Source: Anseranas semipalmata
Taxonomy: Eukaryota > Chordata > Aves > Anseriformes > Anseranatidae
Assembly (NCBI GenBank): GCA_013399115.1
Contig: VXAA01004323.1
Coordinates: 5,867-69,866, forward strand
Reading direction: 5' to 3'
DNA length: 64,000 nt
This document shows, piece after piece, positions 50,337 through 64,000 of this stretch. Numbering within the stretch: position 1 is the stretch's first letter; every line of letters begins with the position of its first letter. The notes under the pieces were generated by a model. The model did not search any database. It saw only the letters and a program-made list of their open reading frames with translations, and was not told where the DNA came from. The translations under genes were made by a program, and so were the position numbers.

Positions 50337-53300
50337 CTGCAATGGAAAGAACTAGTCAGTAATCAGAGCTAGACCTTCTTCCGGAGCTTGTATTCCTGGA
50401 GAAAGATGCATGCAAATACTTGTATGGCCTCCCAGGCTCTTCTGGGCTTGCTGGGAAGAGGCAGCTGGTACCCAGAGGTGCTACAGACACTAAATCATTT
50501 AGCACATGCTGTTTCACCCCACTTGCAGGCAATATCGAGCTCTTCTCTGCCAGACGTAGAGATGGGAATTGGTTGGATTTACAGCTGGAGCCAGGCTACA
50601 GAGCCCATTCTCCACTGGAGGAGCTCCATCACCTCTTGCCAGCCCAGGCTCCTGCTGTGCCTCTGTAACAGGCTCTCAGAAAGGCAGGGGCAAACAGCTC
50701 ATGTTGCACAAGAGCACACAGCACAGTGTGCATTTGGACTGTTGTAATTGCAATTCAGACCTCCAGTAATAGTGCTCTCAGCACAAGAATGACCTATCAG
50801 ACTCTTTGGCTCTGGGGAATTTGGGGAACATGACTAAAATCCCTTCCCTGCCATCAGCCTGTGACAGCCTGTCCTAGCAGCCTGCCACATCACACGCCTC
50901 TTGTGCCACTTGTCCAGCCTTCCTCCCACAGTGGGAACTGGAGGCTTCCTTCATTAGCCACAAGGATCCCCAACTCATAAGTAACGTCTTGGTTGTTTTC
51001 TCACATGCAAGCTGTATCTACACAGCAGGTTTGGGTTGGTTTCAGGATTTTCCATCAGTCTGCCTCGGTACTGTCAATACAAGGACTTTTCAGCACCTTT
51101 CCCTACTCCCTGATGAATGCAGCAAAACATCATCTGCCCGAGCAGCAGGATTGCTGAAGTGTTACATGACTTTAATTCTTGCAAATCAAAGCTCTAACTA
51201 ATCAGGAGGCTTAACTACTTATTACACATGACATTCACTGTCTGGGAACTCAGGCCTGTTTTGCTTCCAACGTCCTTGTGTGCTAGGACAGGTACTGGAT
51301 TAAGGGCACTGAACTCTTCACACTGCAGCAGCTCTAGCATCCCCAGGAGGGTGACTATGGTAGGAAACAGAAGCAAGAATGTGGCTCATGTCCCACCAAG
51401 ATTTACTGACAGTGTCTATGGCTTGCTAATAGTTTGTTGCATACTCTGTCTCAGAGCTACTGTGCCTGCATGTAATTATGGTACTGAAATCTCCTTTAAT
51501 GGCATGTTCCATAACTTTACTTCATAATTCTTAATGTTCAGCCACCAGGAAAATTGGTACTTGGCTTGTTTTGAAAGTCACTTTGCTGGGAACAGAGAGA
51601 ATGGGTCACGAGTAATTCATCACAAGAAAGAGGCTGCTTTATTCGGCTGTCTTTCCAAGTAGGTGGATTGAAGGTCCCTGATACCTGACGACTTCGATCA
51701 GTGAGATCTTAACGAGATCTGTCTGCATCCAACAGATCTATAATGCTCAGTGCTCTGTTTTTAGAGCCTTGTTGAGACTGAGCCCATGATCAGGGCAGCT
51801 CTCTGGACACTGGTACAGGAGGCCTGTGACACTCTGGGATGTGCTGACCCACAGCACAGGGTTTGCAGTCTGCAAGTCTGGCTCAGAGCTGAGGTCCAAG
51901 CCTTGGCAGGAAAGGAACCTGCAGTTTTCCCAGGAAATCAGCAGCAAAAGGGGTTCTGTAGAGCCTGGCTGGTGTCCCTTGTGAGAAACAGATCCTGTAT
52001 GCCTGCCTGAACCCAAAGCCATACGCCATGCTCTAGCACTGCCCGCCAGCCCCACACCTCATTTGTCCTGTCCTCCAGTATCGTCTCTGATGTGTGAGAC
52101 AGGGCCATGGTCTTCGCAAGATGCATTTTGAAGGAACACCATAACTTGAGAAAAAATTCAGAAAGAAGTATGACTTTAACATATAAAAGAGTTTCTAAGC
52201 TACCTAGAACTGCTGGCAAAGTCTTCTCCTACTATTCACTTTAAAAACCATACAGTTATTAGACACATGTCAGGATGAAAACAAAACCACTGGAAAATGT
52301 GACGCCTAACTTCTGACAAGACAGCTTTGAAGAGCACGAGTAGATTCAGGGAGCAGGCATTTGTGCAGCCTGTCTGATCTTCTACAGCACTGCTCAAATT
52401 TGCTGAAAGTGTTTTTCTCCTATTTAAATGGTGGTAGATGTGTGTGAATAGTAAATGGTATTTTTATGATGGAACAGGAAAGTAAGAATGTGTCTATGGC
52501 AATACAGGAAACCAGTAACAAGATGATTGGTGTCAGGGCTACAAAACAAATAGGAGGAATGCTGGGAGGACAAGACAACTCCAAGGACACACAGCTTACT
52601 CATAATATTCATTAACAGCACTTCAATTTATCCTAAATGTTAGTCTGACATAAAACTCCTCTGGATCCATGGTGAATGGATGGTCATTAGTGTCCTTATA
52701 CCATAGAGGGTTTCTTTAGTTCATTATCAGAAATACTGAGTCTCAAGGCAATAAGGAAATCTGAAAAATAATCTCTTTCAAAGTAGTTTTGTATCTGGCA
52801 GCAGAAAGAGTACTGCCCAACACTGGCACTGCCAGGCAGACCAGGACACCCAGCTGCTCTTCAGAAACTGCCAACACAAATGTGTCCCGCGTTGTTGTGG
52901 ACTGCTGCTACAGCAACACCCAACGTTGTTGGACTTTTGCTCAGTGTCCTCTCGTAGAGATTTGTAAGAGAAATGCTAAGATTTGTAGAAAGGCTTACAA
53001 ATGGAAACAGCTGCATGTGAAAGCACTGGGAGAAGCAGCAGGAAAGGGTAAAAGAAAGAAATGTGTTAAATGATGGCAAAGGCAGCCAGTCAAGTGACAA
53101 GATAGCCAGACAGAACAAATTGAAGCCACAAAGACAAAATGGCAAGAAGATGAGGAACAGAACTCAAGCCATAAAATATCCAGACAAAGAAAACAACTTT
53201 GCCTAAGATGGGGCAAGACAAGATACTGAGGAAAAAGACCTCTCCATTCCTAAAGGGTCACTGGAAGTTGGAGCATGTCCAGAAACCAGTTTGTCATCAT

Positions 53301-56300
53301 CAATTAAGGAAAACCCAAGAGATGTGATAAGAACTCAGCAGCCAGTGTCCTTTGTCCTCTGTATAACTGCAAGAAATCCTGGTCTGACCACACAGATACA
53401 GGTGCTTGGTACGAGAGAATGAGTGTGAGTGAAATCAGTTTTGTTTAAAATAAGAATCACCTTTTCCTTCCAAACAGTCTTGCACTGAGATTTAATACAT
53501 AAACTTGTTACATTCTCAAGCAAACTGAGACTGAAAAAAAAACCCTCTCACATGAAAATGCTCAAACCTTATCAGAATTTTTCTGTTGTGAAGCTCTGCT
53601 GACTAAGAAGTAATTCTGACCAAAGACCTGAAGTCACAATAAAGTTTTAATGTGAATCTCAGCGACCATCCTTTCTTGTACCAAAGCTGAACAATTCCTA
53701 AACAGCAAATAAGATATGCAAAGAGGCAGTTTTGCATTACAGAATTACATTAATGCAGAAACAGTTTGTCCTCTATGTAAAAGGGCAATAGATAGGTCTG
53801 TGTATAATTAAGATAACGATTTCTTGGCTTCAGAAACACTATTAACTAAGCCATTTTTAAAAATTCACTGTAATCATTCTGCTGCTAAAGAACTAACATA
53901 TTATAATGCTATTTGTTGGCATGCCCAGTCTTTGAAAAAATGCCTCTCTGAAATTCATTTTTCAATTTATTTAATAAATAATCTAAAATTCAGCCCGTGT
54001 GGAGAGCAGTCCATGCTTGATCCCTGACTCATACAGCATGTAAGGAATCTGTCCTTCTCACTCAACTTGCAGTGGCATGGGCAAGTGCAGCACAAAGACC
54101 CGAGCAGCTCACTCCCACTCAGAGCAGCCACAGGACCCAAGAGCCACCCAAATGGCTGCGGGACTGTCATTGTCCTCAGCATCCGAGTGGGGCAAGGCTC
54201 TGGGATGCAATCCACAGCTAGTTCCAGTAATGGATTCAAATGTGTGGTTTTTGATAAAAGTTGTGATGAAGGTGCGTGGTAGTCCTTAAGACAGGTCTGG
54301 AGCAGCAGCAGCTTGTTGATCCCAAAACTTCTGCAACTGCTTGTAGCAAACTCCTGGGGGATACTGAGGGTCCAAGCACTTTTGCCCCATTTTTTGTGGG
54401 TACTGTGGAGGCCTGCTTGTCTAGACACTGAAGATTTCTCATCCCTGTGTTACCCCATACAATCTGACGGACGATTGCCTCTTCCTTCCCATGGAACACC
54501 TGAATTTGATAGGGCAGTGTTGCACAATGCAAGAGTGGTCCCACGTTTCCCTAAGGCCCACCAATGCCACGAGAATGTTTTGTTGTTTACCAGTAACCCT
54601 GAAATTGGCCTTAGTACCAATAAAAGAAACAATCCTGTACAAAAGTCTCTCTGCATTTGTCCACCCAAGAATTGGTTAAAATGCCTGTGGAGCTTCATGG
54701 CTGGGATCGCTCTTTGTGTTAAAACCCATCCTAGCTCTGGTTGCACTAAAGATCATTCAAGGCAGGAACACCTACAGCTCCATCATGCAAACACTGCCAA
54801 ATTCTGTTCCTGTTCAACCCTCCTCCACGAAAGATTTCCTTTGCTGTGTAACTCAGCCAGGACACCAGCCTGAACTCCTAAAGGGTAATTGACGGTCCCA
54901 CCTAACACTGACGTCCACTGTCGTACTCACTGACATTCATCACTCACCTAAGCACAGAGGAAGTTAAAACATGTGGTTCCTTACCACATTTTGATCAGTA
55001 CTCAAACAACTTAGAGGACAATACCCAGGGTACCAACTACCATGGGCGATCAGCCAACTGAGAACATCTGCCCGCAACTGAACAGATGCTTTGTATCCTG
55101 AGAGCATCAACGAAAAGCCATTGCACCTACTCCACTGTCCATCCCCCATCAGCCCAGCATCCCCATTTCTCCCACCTCCTTTCTGCACCTGTCTTGTCAA
55201 ATGCAAGGGAGCACTACTCAGAAATCCTCCTTAGATACTGCCTGGCAGAGGGACAAATTTCAGTCAGCATCATCCCTCTGGAAGGGATACATATTTGTTA
55301 AGTCTGTCTTGCCTAAATGATTGATATTGATTTCAGAATACAATATCCTTTGGGTTCTTTTTCTCTGTTTTGTTTCCATTTTGCAGGTGAGACATAGGAA
55401 GGAGCTTACAGCATCCTCTAGGGATGGCTGGATGGCTCTGCTCTGCAGGTCAGCCTCTCGCTGATGGTCCACCCCCAACAGCGAAGGGCTGTGGCTATGA
55501 TGTTAACAAAGCTAAAAAGCCAGCTCAGAGGAATGCTGGGCAAACAAAAGTTATTTGAGCAACATAAGCAGTAACAAGCTTTATTTTCAGGGCTAAATAC
55601 AGCAGAGCTCAAAACTTCCTATTTTTAGCTTGTTTTCTTAAGAAAAAACACTATTTGTCTCCTGCTGTCTTCTTGTGTCTCCTCTCAAACAACTTTTGAC
55701 CTCAGTTGCAATTTCAGCCATAGTTGGCTGCACAGGGGACTTGGCAATACTAAGGTCTTACACATTTCATAAAAAGGGACAGTTGCAGAGTACAAACATC
55801 TGGGCAATGCCCCTCACCAGGGAAGGGCAATCAAAACTCAGCCCCTGCCCTCACCACGTGGCTGGAGCTGGCCGGCCGACAGCTGCCAGCAGGAGCTGAG
55901 CACCAGGGCATCAGGCTGCAGGAAGGCACAGGAAGGGAGGTGGATTATAGCATGAGGATGGGATCATTGAGCTGGGAACAGCATTGGGGTGGTCAGAGGG
56001 AGGAAGGATTAGAGGAGATGAACTGGATAGAGCAGGGCAATGAGAAAGTGGGACTGGGGGAAGGAGCTGGAATGTAACTGTGGAAGGGAAGGGCTGCAGG
56101 ACACCAATCCGTGGGAAATAAGGCTTCATTAGCCTCACGGCTCATGGGATAACAGGTCTAAAAAGGAAAAGAGATGAGATTTTTCCTGCCATTTCCCCGT
56201 AGCCATAAGGACAGAGGATCGATGCCTTTTAACTTCTGCTCTGATCATAGTTAGCGCCTCACTTGCACAGCTGCCATCTGCAAAGCATTCTGGGATGCAG

Positions 56301-56533
56301 TTTGCATGAAAAACGTTTCTGCAAAATAATGTCTTAATTGGGTCTGTGCAGAGAGCTCCCTGTGACCCTCCGGGGCTCTGTGCTGGTCTCTGGCTCACCA
56401 CAGGGATCTGAGGGCAGGACCAGGCTCTGAAGTTGTACTTTGTTGCTGTCTGAGCAAACAGTTAAGATGATGAACCTGAAAGACAAGCATGGGTCAGGGG
56501 CTGTAAAACAAGGGACAAAAAAACCATTCTTAC
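50337..56533 (-). other. DNAI1: DNAI1 intron, ~6.2 kb
   Basis: No exon, RNA gene or confidently assignable repeat is visible. A cluster of overlapping open frames around 54.0-54.9 kb is discussed among the rejected items. Confidence 0.8.
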
Positions 56534-56613
56534 CTTATAGATCTTTCCCTCTTCAGTACCAACGAGAAACAAATAGTCTATCTTTTTGTGAAAATCAAAC
56601 GATGTCCCGCAGC
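56534..56613 (-). CDS. DNAI1: DNAI1 coding exon: WD-repeat segment GCGTSFDFH
   Basis: An 80-base exon starts with the last two bases of the split Gly codon and continues [15 protein letters not shown] then [11 protein letters not shown]. The [12 protein letters not shown] core is characteristic of a WD strand in axonemal intermediate chains. The acceptor is TTAACAG|GC and the donor AAG|GTAAGA. Frame is phase 1 in and phase 0 out, consistent with both neighbours. Confidence 0.93.
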
Positions 56614-59146
56614 CTGTTAACAGAAGAAAGGAGTCAGACAGAGAATTGGTTCATCTGCCCAGAACACACTCCCTGCCTATAACACATGCACATTGCCAAT
56701 GTTTCCAGAAGTGATTTATTAGCCAGAAGCTCCCAAAAGAAATTAGAGCCACCCCTTCTGAAAACCCTTTCCAAGCTGTGCCTGTCTCCAGCACCTGCAA
56801 TTTGAAGAGACAAAGCAGACGAAGGGGAAAGGGAACTGGAAGGAGGGTGAACTGACTTGGAGGAAGCCTCACGGCAGGTCAGTAGCTGAATTCAGCTCTC
56901 CGAGTTGTCCCGTGCCCTACCCACTGGACTGGGCTGCCTCTCAGCTGGCCTCAAAGATCACTTGGTGAGGAGATCTGAAGCCTGCATAACAACAGCCACA
57001 GGACGTAATTTGCTTTCTCAAGTAACAAGTACTCTGAGACTGCCACTGAGAACTCTGGCTATACAAAACATAACTCTGTGCTCCAGGAAGAACTGACACA
57101 GACCTCTGATCAGCAGCGCCTGCCAGATGGCCTCTAAAGGCAATGGCACCCAAGGGAGTCTCCATCATTCTCTTTGGGGTCAGCCTCAGCCCCCACACAA
57201 ATAAGAGAGCTGTTTAGAAGCATAAGACTCCTTTTTGAAAACATCTCCCAGTGACTCCAGCTTCTGGTTCAAACAGTCTTCTCTCTCATATACAACCTCC
57301 AGGATGCCGCTAGGTACAGAAAGCACATCAGCGTTGCACTCTGCCCTCAGTCACTGCTATTCTTCCCATTCTCAACCACAGTCCTACCAAGTTTATTATC
57401 AAGTTTAGTATCCATCTTTGATTCCAAAAGTCTCTAAGGTTTCGAAGACTCCAGCTGCCCCAGACACCTCTGTGGAGCTCCAGCACAAGAGCATCCTCCA
57501 GTGCAATGGTGGGAGCAGTGAATGTCAGTTAACAAAGTTTTGTTGCATATTGGCTGAAAACTGGGATTCACTCTGGTAAGAATTTAAAATGCCTAGTGCA
57601 AATGTAAGAGTCATGAGGACCAGGCCTGCCTCCTATTAGGAAAGAATGGATCTTTTCTGTTTCGTTGCTTTTCACAAAAATATACATGGTTTCCTATGCA
57701 TTAAAGAGTCCAGAGAAGAAACACCACATGATAACTCCTTGTGCCCTTTTCATCCTTGGCTCAGAAGCCATTTAGCAGCTCACTTCAGAAAAGGCTATAG
57801 CAAAGGATGTGATTTGGGAACAAATCTTTCGTCAGGCACAGAAGGATTCTCTTGACTTCAAAAGCCTCAAATCAAGCAACATTGTGACCTCTATTTAAAA
57901 CAGGCATCAATCACAACAGGATGTGATTCCTTGAGATCTTCTGGTTTCTGCTCCCATGACAGATGCAACATCATCCAAGAAAGTAAAGTCACATGGTGGT
58001 GAAAGAAAATTTCAAAAGAATCCTTGAGCGGAAGATGGGATGTCCACTGACTGCCAGAGCAATTTGGGTCTCTTGACCAGCAGGGACACCCACAGCAATC
58101 ATCAGAGGAGAAATCAGAACAAGCAGACAAAGCTCAGAAGCACATAGTTACAGAGAACTTTCTGCAAAGGCAGCTGAAAACAGCTTTATGTCTTAAACGT
58201 TAACAAAATGTAGACCTCAAAGGAATTGTTAAGGTCGTTTCAACCCTGTAATACTGTCTGCATTTTTTAACATTTAAATAGATTGTTAAATATTCAAGGC
58301 AAGTCTTTGAAAAATCCATTTCCCAGTAACATTAACAAATAATCCTGAAGCCTCTGTGAGTTCTGCAGTGAACTGCTTTAGCTGGTCTCTTGGAGTCTGT
58401 GTGGCAATGCAAACCTTCTCACAAACACAACTTGTTCAGCAATTACTAGCCTAGAAACATCCTTAAATGCAGAGCAAGTGCCTTCTCCAAACCCAGACCA
58501 CAACTTCAGATGGAAAAGCAGGTACAGTAGGCTGATTAGGGGATTCCTCAAGGCTCCCTGTGTAGCCTGGGACTTCCAGAGCTGACTCATCCCATCCTGT
58601 CTCAAACACAGGATAGTCAGGATGAGGGGATTCAGCCTAGAAGGACTGCATTGTCTCCTCCTTGTATGGAAGGAGCCTAACATTGTAGCTCAGAATAGAT
58701 ATCGTGATTTCAGAGAGCCAAAGTCAGATGAGACAGATCCAACTGTAGGCTGGGTGAGCTGTGCACCCAGAAGAAGGCAAAGGTTGCTTTTCATTTTGAT
58801 TTGGCCAGTTCAGATCAACATCTGGTAGGAAGAACAAAACTGACGTAGTTTTGACAAATACAGGTAATGACCATGCCTTGTTCGCTCTGGGATGTCACAG
58901 TAAAGTGGACATTTTTTAAATTAATGTTCATCTTTTTCTGCAAATAAAGACAACCAGCAAACCTTGACTCAATTAGTAGCCATTGCTCCAGACAGATTTT
59001 GCCCTACCGCATGTTCAAAGCAAGAAGTAACCCTTCTTCAGTCCTTTCCCATCTCAACATCCCACTCCCAATTTAATTCCTCTGAATGACTGATTAGAGG
59101 CTTTGTGTCAGTAATTAATCAGCATGGCAAGGACTTGGGCTCCTAC

Positions 59147-59234
59147 CAAGCGTTTGCAGCTGCAGCCCCTCTGGCCCCTGCATCGTTGTTCCCTCTGCTG
59201 ACAGCTTGATGACATCTGTATGAACCAGCTCATT
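59147..59234 (-). CDS. DNAI1: DNAI1 coding exon: inter-blade segment
   Basis: An 88-base exon encodes NELVHTDVIKL, then a more variable stretch ending in PEGLQLQTL, plus one base of a split Gly codon completed by the exon at 56613. The acceptor is CTGCAG|AAT and the donor is CTTG|GTAGGAG. The conserved core VH-x-D-V-I-K-L and PEGLQL match mammalian DNAI1. The middle of the exon diverges, as expected for a loop between WD blades. It was located because both neighbouring exons demanded a phase 0 to phase 1 exon in this interval. Confidence 0.9.
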
Positions 59235-59769
59235 CTGCAGGCAGAGGAGATTCCACATGAATAACAGGCTTTACAGCAACAATACAAAGACATTCAGTAC
59301 TTTCAAATGGCAAATTTTATGGAGGAATTTTAAAAAGCTTTCCAAAAGTTGTTTAATGTTTCATGCCCACAGTTGGCAACTTGCTAACATGCTGTTTTAC
59401 ATAAAACCTCCAGGAAACTGGTATTTTGAAGCACTGGTACTGAGAGCCACTGAGAGCCATCACCCAGGCCCATGCAACTGACCGGGACAGCTTTGGGTTT
59501 TGAGGTCAATATTTTCAAGTGTGGGTTGACACTGTCACCTTAAATCGTTGTGTTAAGTGAAATCACCCTGCACGGTTGAAGATGTGTATTGTGTATTACT
59601 GTGGAGCTAACTAAAACCCACACTGATGGATAGTAACTTACCACCTCACCAGTCCTCTCTTACCATCTCCCTATTGTCCCTAGAGCAGCCTCAAGTCCCA
59701 GTACTCACGACCTCCCGGGCTCTGAGATTCAACCAACAAGAACATCTGGCAAGCAGCGACCCCGTGTTG

Positions 59770-59965
59770 TTGTTATCCCCAGAGCTCTGAAGAGCTCTCA
59801 TCATGGGCCACGACACCGCTGTGCTAGGTGCTGTATGAACACAGGGCAAAAAGGCTGTGTCCCAAACAGTTTACAATCTAGGCGGGAGACTAAAGACAGA
59901 TGAAAATAGACACCATGGGGGTGAGTATGAGGAAACAAAGAGAGGGCAAAGATCCATTCATAGCC
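59770..59965 (+). repeat. Ancient amniote interspersed repeat fragment
   Basis: The words TGTGCTAGGTGCTGTATGAA, CACAGGGCAAAAAGGCTGTG and AGTTTACAATCTA follow in the order seen in an old repeat common in turtles, crocodilians and birds. I cannot name the family securely. Confidence 0.45.
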
Positions 59966-61084
59966 TAGCTTTGGGAATTAAAATACCTCTGCAGACTGGA
60001 GTTGGTTGTGAATATAAGAATAACCTGGGGCTGATAAAAAGAACAAAGAACTAAAGATTAAATTAGTGAGAAGTGTGGGCTGAGGACTGGATGTTTTCAT
60101 GAATCTGCAGATTTCCCACTGGAGCACTGTGAGAACAAAACACAACTTCTTAGCTCAGTGAATCAAGCTTTAGCTGGAGCTTCTCTAAGCCCAGAGCAGG
60201 ACTCAGGTGGAAAAAGAGACTCTGCCAGGAAAAGTCAGTCCCAGGGAATTTTGCGTTAGGGGGAGAAGACCTTGTGAGCATCTGTTCAGTACTACAATTC
60301 AGAGGCGACGGTATTTTGTAAGACATTTTTTTCATATTTGGGGGAACACATTTGCAGAATGTTCAAGAAAGGTCAAAACCCATAAAATAATTTGCTTTCT
60401 TCTCATTAATTTGCACTGCTGCCAAATCACATGCTCTTGCTTGTTGATGGGAGTAACTTTTATCTGAGATCGCAGCAAGAAGCAGGACTGCAGCCTGCGG
60501 AGTCCTACTTTCTGTTAGTGACTCCTCCTACAGCACATGGGTTAAAACAAGCCAGATTCAGTGGGTAAAGGCAGAAGTGATGTTAAGAAAGAGGTTGTAT
60601 ATTCCGGTGTGTGCGTGCAATAATTGGAAAGAGCTGTGCCCTGGGCATCCAGAAGAAGAGCATATTCCACATGCCACTCATCAGCTTTGGAGCTGCCTGC
60701 AGCTGATATACGTGGTGTGGCTAACAGAGTCTAACTGGTCAGTCGTGCTCTGGGCAGGCACACAGTGTGTTCAAGCAAAAAGGCAAACCACATGAGGCCT
60801 TCTCTCTAAGCACATGCCTTTCTGCAGCCTTTCTTTGAAGATGCCTCCCAGCATCTCCACCTGGCTGAGGCCTCCTCTGTGGACAGCCCCTGTAGCCTCT
60901 CGCCTTCATAAAGGATTTTACTTGTGCAGAGTTCCCTGTTGTGCTGCTTTTATTTTGTACCCAGCCTTGCAGTCTGGAAAATGCATCTGTTCCTGAGGCT
61001 GTTTATCGCCAGAGCCATTCACATATTCCTCTGGGTAAACAGACTGTCGACAGTCTGGCCTTCCAGGAATACGGAACAATAATA

Positions 61085-61275
61085 TGTTGCTTCTCCCGAA
61101 CAACCGTAAAGCACTTTGAAAGCATTAGTGAATTAGGCCTCACAGCTGCCTATTTCCCTTTAGTTGTTGTTATTAACCCCAAGTGACAAAGGAGGCCCAG
61201 AGCTGTTCAATAATTTAGCTCTAGGTCAGCTAGGAAGGGTGACCTATGGCTACTAGTCAAACCTGGGAGCACTGA
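61085..61275 (-). repeat. Ancient CORE-SINE/L3-tail-like fragment
   Basis: GTAAAGCACTTTGAAAGCAT, TTAGGCCTCACAGC, TATTAACCCCAAGTGACAAA, a GAGGCCCAGAG block and AGTCAAACCTGGGAG follow the order of an antisense MIR-like/CORE-SINE ending in an L3-type tail. It is strongly decayed. Confidence 0.5.
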
Positions 61276-63183
61276 GGATCAGCCCGAGAAGCAGTGCCAG
61301 ACTGCATCCCAACCACCCGCTTCCTGACATTGCACTGACAGCTCTCCTTGTCAGGCAACGCATGAATCCAAAGTGGGAGAGCAGAGCCACCCAGCTGCAG
61401 AATTCCTGCATCCTTCCTCAGTTTTACACCTTCACGATGACCCAAAACCAAGCCAAGATGACAGCCTGAGCACACATGAATGTGTCATGAAGCTTGTCTG
61501 AACTGATCGTGCCTGTTTCTAACAGAGACAACCACCGCAGCCAAGGCAGATCGACCATCCCTAGCTAAAATTTGACAAGTCTTCTATCCAAATTTTGAGT
61601 GGTGTTTGCCAGATGTCCAGCTGGAAGTAAGAATACATTTATTCACTTTGTGCTTCCAGCTTTGGAAGTGTCAAAGAGTTATCAGTGTTTGAAGAAGCTT
61701 TACTTCTGGATAGTCCTGTCAAAAAGATTAATGAAGCTCTCTTTCATTTATTCTATATTTGCACTACGGATTTGCAAAATAGAAGTTCTCTGGAGTCTCT
61801 TTAATTTTATTCTAAATAAAACTCAGAGATCACTCTCTTGTAAAATTGGAATTCAAGGAGATAGTCCTTTCCTCCTTGCTGTGTACAAAACCACTGATTG
61901 TAACAAAACACCCTTTTTGTTCTGTTTCTTGCTTTTCCTGTGGAATCTCAATCTAAAAAAAGAAACCAGAAAGCACCTAAAAACTTGCTGTTTTCCACCC
62001 CTGCCTGCTAAGGACATATCAGCTCTGGCAATTTCAGAGGTAACTTCACCTCACACAACTTTCCACATGGGTGTGGTTATAACAGAAGTGCAAGGAGTAA
62101 GTAGAAATGACATTGTGCTAAACAGGTCTTAGAAGGCATACCAGGTGATTCTTAAGTAGCTATCTCAACGCATTCAAGGGACAGGAAAAAAAAACAACCT
62201 TACAATGTGGGAACACAATTAAGCACAGATGAATCACGGAAATGTCGCAAGAAGCCCTCTACCGGGTGAGTTGCCATCACAGCCTATCTGCAGACTCTTA
62301 GGTTGTCCCAACTGTATCATTTCTCTGAAGTTTAAAATATAAGAGGCTCAATCCAGTGTGTGTCACCTCCTAAGTGAAGCAGGCTGAGCACACCCAGTTA
62401 CCAGGGCCCAGGTGATAGGTGTAACTTGCCAAGTCACCTTAACCGGGGTCATTTGGGGACATTTCTATCAATGTATGTACTCCAAAAGGAAAAGTGATCC
62501 AAGGCAGAGAATGCAAATGAGTTTATGGAGATTGTCTTTGGTGTGAGCAGGCAATGCCTTGGCAGGGGGAAAACCTCTGCCTATCTGATTGCATGCTGCC
62601 ATCCCACTGCAAATGTGCGCTTCCTCCCTGCTCTGTGGCTGTCGTATTTCAACTTGCTTTTCCTTGCACCAGCTGCTCCTGGGGACAGGGCAGGAGCTGC
62701 CAGGCTCCTAGTTAACATCCTGAATTACTCTGTGCCACTTTGGCCACACATGGTACCAAGCAGGGTAGAAATTTGCACCTTCCCTCTCCCACCCTGAATT
62801 GCAATCTGTAGGGGAACATTTCTGGGGGTGGGAGTCTTGAAGCTGGGGAAGAAAGTGGATCATTCTGCCTTGTCTCTGACCAACGCTCCCAGGACAAGAA
62901 AGGTTTCAGAGCAAGGACCAGTCTTGAATTCCAGCAGCTGCAAAGCAGAAAAATGATCTCCTGTACCAGGCCCATGGGGTGCTGCAGGTGCAGGCGGGAA
63001 GAAGGTTGGGTCCTGAGCAAGGAGTAGGCTGGTTCTGCTCACTTCAGAGTTTAACATGGAGCGCCTGACCCAGCTAGAGGCTGGCAGCAGCAAGCTGTGA
63101 CTGCACCTGCAATCTTTTGCTGCTTGCTCATTATAAATAATAATAAAACTAATGCATCATTGAACTTTGGAGGCAATTGGTTA

Positions 63184-64000
<817 letters not shown>

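Noticed and set aside
54060..54880. Cluster of overlapping open frames on both strands with cysteine/tryptophan-rich stretches, briefly resembling a decayed retroviral envelope.
   Set aside because: No diagnostic order of motifs, LTR, primer-binding site or adjacent gag/pol traces was visible, and the frames are interrupted. Resemblance was too weak to annotate.
61599..62132. 177-codon plus-strand open frame.
   Set aside because: It starts at a non-ATG codon, has no recognisable domain, lies antisense in a DNAI1 intron and has AT-rich, low-complexity composition.

Overview
The window is vertebrate nuclear DNA, almost certainly avian. Genes are split into short exons with GT-AG introns. The interspersed repeats are CR1 LINEs, including truncated copies ending in the CR1 tail unit (ATTCTATG)n, and I saw no mammalian-type SINEs. 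There is no bacterial-style gene packing, and most open frames are chance frames. By gene content the region corresponds to human 9p13.3; in birds that block is generally Z-linked, which is prior knowledge and not visible here.

Two protein-coding genes can be supported. At the left end (+ strand) lies ENHO, encoding the small membrane/peptide-hormone precursor adropin. Its whole CDS sits in one exon (477-662), in a CpG-rich setting, with a 3'UTR ending near an AATAAA at 2100-2105. The rest of the window, from about 3.0 kb past the right edge, is the 3' half of DNAI1 on the - strand. DNAI1 encodes outer dynein arm intermediate chain 1, a WD-repeat protein of motile cilia. Seven coding exons are present, in transcript order 63223-63312, 59147-59234, 56534-56613, 50188-50336, 49231-49330, 34064-34249 and 3164-3268. 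They join in frame through every junction and give the C-terminal ~264 residues plus stop. The 5' exons lie beyond 64000. ENHO and DNAI1 are convergent, tail to tail, as I recall them in human.

The remaining ~95% is intron. The last DNAI1 intron is ~30.8 kb. It holds a ~1.6 kb near-identical duplication split by a 382-base N gap (15614-17268 and 17651-19203), CR1 remnants, an AT-rich island (10.6-11.3 kb) and a small CpG-dense islet (29.25-29.37 kb). The ~15 kb intron between the 34 kb and 49 kb exons carries a decayed CR1/L3 reverse-transcriptase fragment (~41.6-42.0 kb) and adjacent CR1 3' ends (43.6-45.05 kb).

I found no new biological system. The points most worth a second look are the short adropin with an overlapping upstream ORF, the gap-flanking duplication with its rearranged junction (probably an assembly problem), a 264-codon intronic frame ending in a membrane-like segment, and the mid-intron CpG islet.
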